A stretch of 64,000 bases of DNA. Origin: Phanerodontia chrysosporium (Eukaryota; Basidiomycota; Agaricomycetes; Polyporales; Phanerochaetaceae). The notes beneath the pieces are model-generated. The model did not search any database, was not told the origin of the DNA, and saw only the letters and a list, made by a program, of their open reading frames with translations. This document shows, one piece after another, positions 59,471-64,000 of the stretch. The DNA lies in NCBI GenBank assembly GCA_001910725.1, contig MJGA01000007.1:1488001-1552000 (forward strand), in the 5' to 3' direction. The translations under genes and the position numbers were made by a program. How positions within the stretch are numbered: the first letter of the stretch is position 1; the number at the start of each line of letters is the position of its first letter.

Positions 59471-59730
59471 GGTTCCTCCCTTGTTTCCTCTTTGCCCCAG
59501 AACTTGCTACACCTCTCTACGTCGCAGTACTTCTGCACTTCTCGCACTCATAACCTGCAGACCGTGCACATCCTGCAGCGCTCAACAAGTTGAACATCCG
59601 CAACAAGCTCTATTCACTCCTCCTCCACAACAATAACCATCCCCCATTCACCGACACTATTGTCGCGTCAAACAACAAGAGCCATCTCACACAACCACTC
59701 ATCTCCCCATCCGCCTCCACCTATCGTCCC

Positions 59731-61300
59731 AATGCCCCGCGCAATCGGACCCACCTTCTTTAGAGCGAGTGATGCCCTGTATTGGGCATCCCGCGACATC
59801 AACAGGGTCATCGACCTGGTCCAGGCCGACGCTGCTGTCGGGGAGGGCCTCTTCTCGCGGCTCCGAAACTTCTACCGGCTCGTCGAGGACCTCCGCCACA
59901 TCCACGCAAGTGTTCTCGAGGAGTTGCAACCCACCGGACCCGCGACGAGTGGTATGCGGCCTTGGGAACGCCTGAACGTGAGGACCCGCCTGATCTTGAG
60001 GACGGCGATGAAGACGGCGCGGCCAACGATGGCGCTTCTAACGGAAACGCGTTGGACATGACGACGCTCCGGCGACGACGCGCCGACGACGACGCGCAAG
60101 ACCAGGGCCACCATCGTGCCACGACGAGTGGCGAGGTGGACCTTGGCCGCCGAACGCCGAGTCCGCCACCTGCGCGCCCGCACACACCGACCCGCCCCCC
60201 GCATACCTGCCTAGTGAGTTTAGCTTGTTTTCATCCTTTGTCCGTGCCTATGCTGACTTACCACCCGTAGCACTCCCCTCCCTCCGCCAAGTGCTGGGCT
60301 CTCCCCTGCTCAGGGCAGCCGCCAAGCACTGCAGTTTCAACGACTACCTAGCCCAGCGGTATCCGCCGTTGGCATATTCGCGTTAAATATGCTAACACCA
60401 GATACAACCGGACAAGGCACCGCCTCGTCTGGCCACCAGAACGCCACCATTTCCAATGGCAGCTCCTCCACCTCCTTGCTGCAACATCCCCCGAGCCTCA
60501 CCGGGGCCTTCGTTCGTCGGGCGACGACCACGCTGCAGCGCGAGGTCCCGTCTACCGAGCCTGCATCCCCGATCACGGGGCCTGCGAGGCGAACCGGTCC
60601 GTGTCGCCGCGCAAGGACAAAGGCAAGGGTCGCACCTGCGACGAAGATGAGCAGAAGGAAACCCGCGGCAAGGGCAAGGGCCGCGCCCGAGAGGACGACG
60701 ACGACGACAGCGAGGGCGAGACCAACCGCAAGCGGCTGAGGACCCTGTCTGGCTGCTCGCGGAGGGCGAACGGTGTCGCGGCAGCGATGGAGGCCGTCGG
60801 GGAGACGCGGTACCCACCGTGCCTCCACCCCTGGCGCGACGTCTACCCCGACCGTCGCCCCATCGACCTCACGCGCCTCGGTCGCACGGCGGCGACCACG
60901 CGCAATGCGCTCCGTACGCCCTCCCCGCACCGGCCGCACCAGTCGTGGCCGCTCCACCTTCCCCTCCGGCCGCTGCCCCGCCGTTCCCGCGCCTCCGCCC
61001 AACTTCGTCTGGGTCGCGCGCCGCCGGGAGCACCCGTGGCAGCTGGCTTGGAGCTGCCCCAGGTCGACGAGGTGGCCGCTGCACTCCTCGCCGTCCTACG
61101 ACCACACGCTGGCACCGATGCTGGCACTGCCTGCTCCTCCGCCGCTGCCAACACCCACACCAGCGCCCGCCGCCCCTGCTCCTGCCACGCAGACACCGGC
61201 GCAGGCAACCGCTCCTGCGGCTGGCCCTGCTCAGGGCCCTGTGGGAGCTGCTGGGTCTGCCAACGGTGAGAGGATGCGCATCGACTTTATCACTGACTAG
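59731..61300 (+). CDS. Lineage-specific orphan protein with acidic/basic low-complexity tail (frame-disrupted)
   Basis: Begins MPRAIGPTFFRASDALYW with an amphipathic helical region (RDINRVIDLVQADAAVGEGL, FSRLRNFYRLVEDLRHIHAS). It continues as TRDEWYAALGTPEREDPPDL after one added base in the GG at 59936-59937. A GTGAGT donor near 60,213 and TAG acceptor near 60,270 lead to LPSLRQVLGSPLLRAAAKHC. Downstream, after 60,370, further segments in changing frames include VSPRKDKGKGR, EDDDDDSEGETNRKRLR (a nuclear-localisation-like stretch), PPNFVWVARRREHPWQLAW, Pro/Ala repeats and an ending GERMRIDFITD at 61300. Whether this is one gene or two is open (an in-frame stop after LAQRYPPLAYSR at about 60,386 could end the first). 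No known family. Confidence 0.4.
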
Positions 61301-62381
61301 AATCCCTGTTTTCATACCTATGCTTACACACTTGTTTCTTCTTGTTCTCTAGCTGCGCTTGTTTTCTGTTGAACGTGGTTTCTTCGCCTTGGTAGCCCTT
61401 GTATTTCCGTGGACATTTTGTCGCCCTGGACCTTATATTCTCTTGTATTTTGTTGTATTTTCTCGGCTTTTGCTGGGCTTCGTGCTCTTGTACAGCTTAT
61501 CGTGTTTCATGACTTGTGTATTTGTGTTTGCATGTCTCGGAGTGCCTGGACGATGTATCATAGTCAGCGTCGGCTATCTATGCTTTGTGACGTACGTGGA
61601 CGAGAGGGCTCGTGACGCAAGCGAGCGCGAGCTCGATGCCCATGCGACGATGGCCTGGCAGGCCTCGGCCAGGCGTGTCACGTTGGAAATACCTATGCAA
61701 GTCTGCGCTGAGTACTCGAGCTCTTTGTACGGGTGGATGGCGGAGGAGAAAGAGAGAAGAACGCGTGCATGAGGACGCAGTGCGGCGAAGACTTTCTGCC
61801 ACGCGATAGCGTCCTGGCGTTAGCCATCCGTCGGGGCGCCCAAGCACTTGATCCGCCTATTCACATCCGCGGCGGACACCAAGGCTGGATCACGTCCTTG
61901 TCCCCGAGAGAGACGGTCCATGATATAGAGGTGCAACCGTTGGTCAGGGTGGTCGTAGGCCGCACGGCGACTGTGAGGGTCGACTCGCACGATTTACACG
62001 ATTTTTACCAAACTGACAAACCCGACAACACTTGCACCCTCCCAAAAGCAGGAATGAACATTGAAACGTTGCATGCTGAAGGGTCTAGACACGGTGTTCG
62101 TCAACAAGGAGCGGTGTCAAAGCGCGAGACATCCGCTCAGTCAGACGGGCAGGCGACACTGCAGCTCCGTGGCGCTTTGAACGCAACTGTTTTCCAAGCA
62201 CAAGTGCACGCAGCCCCTTCCTATTCGTACATCCAGAAGATACACTCCACAAACGATCCCTACCCATCGCCCACCCGCAAAAAGATCCACCACACCCCCG
62301 CTCGTCCCACCCGCCCTAGGCCTCCCCGCGCACGCACAGCCGTGCCCGGCGCCGCGCGCGAGCGCTCCGCCCACGCGGGGC
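61301..62381. other. Intergenic region
   Basis: T-rich stretch at 61,300-61,560 after the orphan gene, then frames without motifs. The 218-codon plus-strand frame 61733-62389 shows no recognisable feature. Confidence 0.45.
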
Positions 62382-63355
62382 TCACGTAGCGCGCCCAGCG
62401 GCACACGACGCGTGCGCGCGGGCGTGCGGGCCGCGCGAAGCGGACGCGCAGCGTCGTGCCTGCGAGCGTGCACGCGTCCGAGCCGAGGCCCGTCCCTTCG
62501 AGCAGTGTGCCGGGTGCGGGTGTGGCTGGGAGGGGTGTGGTGTGCAGGGACGGGGCCAGGCACTGACGCGGCGACGGGGGAGGCGAGAGGCGGCGGGGGA
62601 GGCAGGGCTGGGTGAGTGTCTTGACGGCGTGGCGGAAGCGGTGGCGGTGTGGGCGACAGTAAAGGATTGGCTGGTCGCGTACTCGGGCGCGGTAGTGTGC
62701 GCGACACAGTCTCCACGCCACGCTGCCGCGCTCGCACACTCCCCTCTGCGCGTGCCCCGCCCCTCCCCTCCTCCCGCAAACAGCGACACCGCGAGCTGCT
62801 GCGCACGCACATACCGTGCGCGCTCGCCGCGCACGAGTATCGCACAGAGCTCCGCGCGGAGCGCGCCCGGCCCGCCGCAGAGCGCGGGCGCGAGCTGCGC
62901 CGCGCGCAGGCACGCGGCCTCGTCGGCTCGTCGTCGGACGCGAGCAGCGCGAGGAGCTCGGCCTGCAGCGCCGCGGGCGGGCGCAGGCGCACGGACGCGG
63001 GCGCGTGCGTCTCGCGGCGCGGGAGCGCGTCCTCCGAGTCTCGCACCCTTGCCGTGGTGGGGCGCGCGTCGGGCGTCGGGCGTCCGTCCGGGAGCCACCA
63101 CGCGACGGCCTTCCCGGAGCGCGTGCTCGCGCTGCGGCTGTGGCCTCTGGGCGAAAAAGGCTCGTCGTCGTCCGTCGCGAGGCTCGTCTCCGAGCCCGCG
63201 GGCGAGAGCGGCGGCGTCGAGCAGAGTGAGGCGCGCGCGGTGGTGCGGGGTGTGCGCGACGCGGCTGGCCGTGATGTCGGGCGTGGTGCGCGCTTGGTCG
63301 GTGGATGCGGATGCGGAGGCGCGTCGAAGAGCACGAACGCAGGGTAGTCGCGCAT
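62382..63355 (-). pseudogene. Third member of the EFFAILASG-motif family (frame-disrupted)
   Basis: Starts MRDYPAFVLFDAPP at 63355, continues through a Pro/Arg/Ser-rich region with TPPLSP as in copies A and B, then AVAWWLPDGRPTPDARP. Two motif units follow: QAELLALLASDDE...LRAAQLAPALC and, 20 residues on, ELCAILVRGERARYVRAQQL then AVSLF. The second aligns with EEFFAILASGDHSRHSRARQ then LGDALF of copy A at about half of 25 positions. One base must be added near 62,925-62,935 to pass from the first frame into the second inside motif unit 1. Beyond about 62,750 the frame runs on to 62382 with biased composition; the true end or an intron is not clear. No known domain. Confidence 0.5.
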
Positions 63356-64000
63356 CTCTAGACGGTGCGAGTGGTTGCGGTGTGTGGCCGGGCTTAAATC
63401 TGGTGCGTGCGTGCCTCGGTTGGTCTGTCCCCTGTGGTGTTTCCTCTCCTTGTGTGTGCCGCAGCGGCGGATGTGATCGTGCTGTATTGTCGTTGCTGTG
63501 GTATGTTCAGCGCCGGTGATTTTGCATCACGGTCTGTTGGAGAAATGGTCGGGTAAGAAATCGGTGATGTTGGCTCGCTGGAGCATACCAAGCAGTAGTA
63601 TCATGCAGAGCCGTGTCTGTGAGCATTCGGTCTTGTTCACATGCTGTTGTCACGAGCATGTACTCTAGCAGACGTCAGTTTATGGCAAGTGTTTGGCTCC
63701 ACGTTGGTGAGACCGTCTCGAGCAGGGGCACGCCCACAGTGAGTCAGGATCATTGTGCCACCTGAGTGCACTACAAGCTAAACGTCCGATATGCATGGTC
63801 ACATACCTGGTGCTTCCCAGCAGTGGATACTCCTGGAGACGCGCTGTGGTGTGGCGTCCTTGTGGCGGCCCCTGCGGCTGTCCGTTTCCCGAGGCTTCTA
63901 GTCGCCTGGCAGCACACGGCCCAGACATGTCTTTCCCTTGCCATGCCTCTCCCGCCGAGTCTCGCGCGACAGCGTGCAGGCGCGCAGAAGCCGCCGGCAG
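63356..64000. other. Intergenic region to window end
   Basis: Upstream region of the motif-family gene and further sequence with short frames only. No RNA gene or repeat recognised. Confidence 0.4.

Noticed and set aside
1..64000. tRNA, rRNA, CRISPR or transposase/reverse-transcriptase genes
   Set aside because: Scanned by eye for B-box-like sequence, regular short repeats and polymerase or integrase motifs; none found. Diverged or short elements could be missed.

Overview
The window is nuclear DNA of a basidiomycete fungus, most likely an agaricomycete (wood-decay/polypore type). Genes are packed on both strands, introns are 42-70 bp with GT-AG ends, CTRAY branch points and many per gene, and the encoded proteins (Erg4, Mbp1 with an APSES domain, Yvc1-type channel, Clr2, Kar9-type GAR protein, EF-hand multidomain protein) have the domain mix of Agaricomycetes. 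Almost every real gene is split over several short exons, so gene models here were built by hand from reading frames, splice signals and intron phase; family names come from recognised motifs, not from a search.

Layout. 0-3.3 kb: 3' part of a Pca1-like heavy-metal P-type ATPase. 3.8-9.0 kb (minus): a 14-exon, about 1,499-residue EF-hand/zinc-finger/coiled-coil protein. 9.9-23.1 kb: a segment bounded by two inverted copies (about 2.1 kb each) of a fast-decaying gene family; between the arms lie COQ3, a small secreted protein, a two-membrane-span coiled-coil protein and a SnoaL-like protein. 23.5-55.4 kb: a dense housekeeping block: PRP4 (splicing), MBP1 (G1/S transcription), MVP1 (endosomal sorting nexin), a BYE1-like PHD/TFIIS/SPOC protein, a YVC1-type vacuolar cation channel, an acidic tail-anchored protein, ERG4 (last ergosterol step), MPE1 (mRNA 3' processing), VPS5 (retromer), CLR2 (silencing) and a KAR9/GAR-domain microtubule protein. 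MBP1/MVP1 and ERG4/MPE1 are divergent pairs with promoters of about 300 bp. 55.4-64 kb: sparse, GC-rich and low-complexity, with lineage-specific orphans and a third, more distant relative of the inverted-repeat gene family.

Two cross-cutting observations matter to a reader. First, several conserved genes (PRP4, MBP1, MVP1, VPS5, channel gene, secreted protein) need one extra base, often in a C, G or T run, to restore both the conserved frame and the intron phase; ERG4, MPE1, BYE1-like, CLR2, COQ3 and the EF-hand gene do not. This looks like assembly/sequencing deletion rather than loss of function. Second, a 25-residue motif (E-x-x-A-I-L-x-x-G ... R-A-x-x-L-x-x-x-L-F), normally two copies per protein, links the inverted-repeat genes at 10-12 and 21-23 kb with the gene at 62-63 kb; I know of no named family for it.
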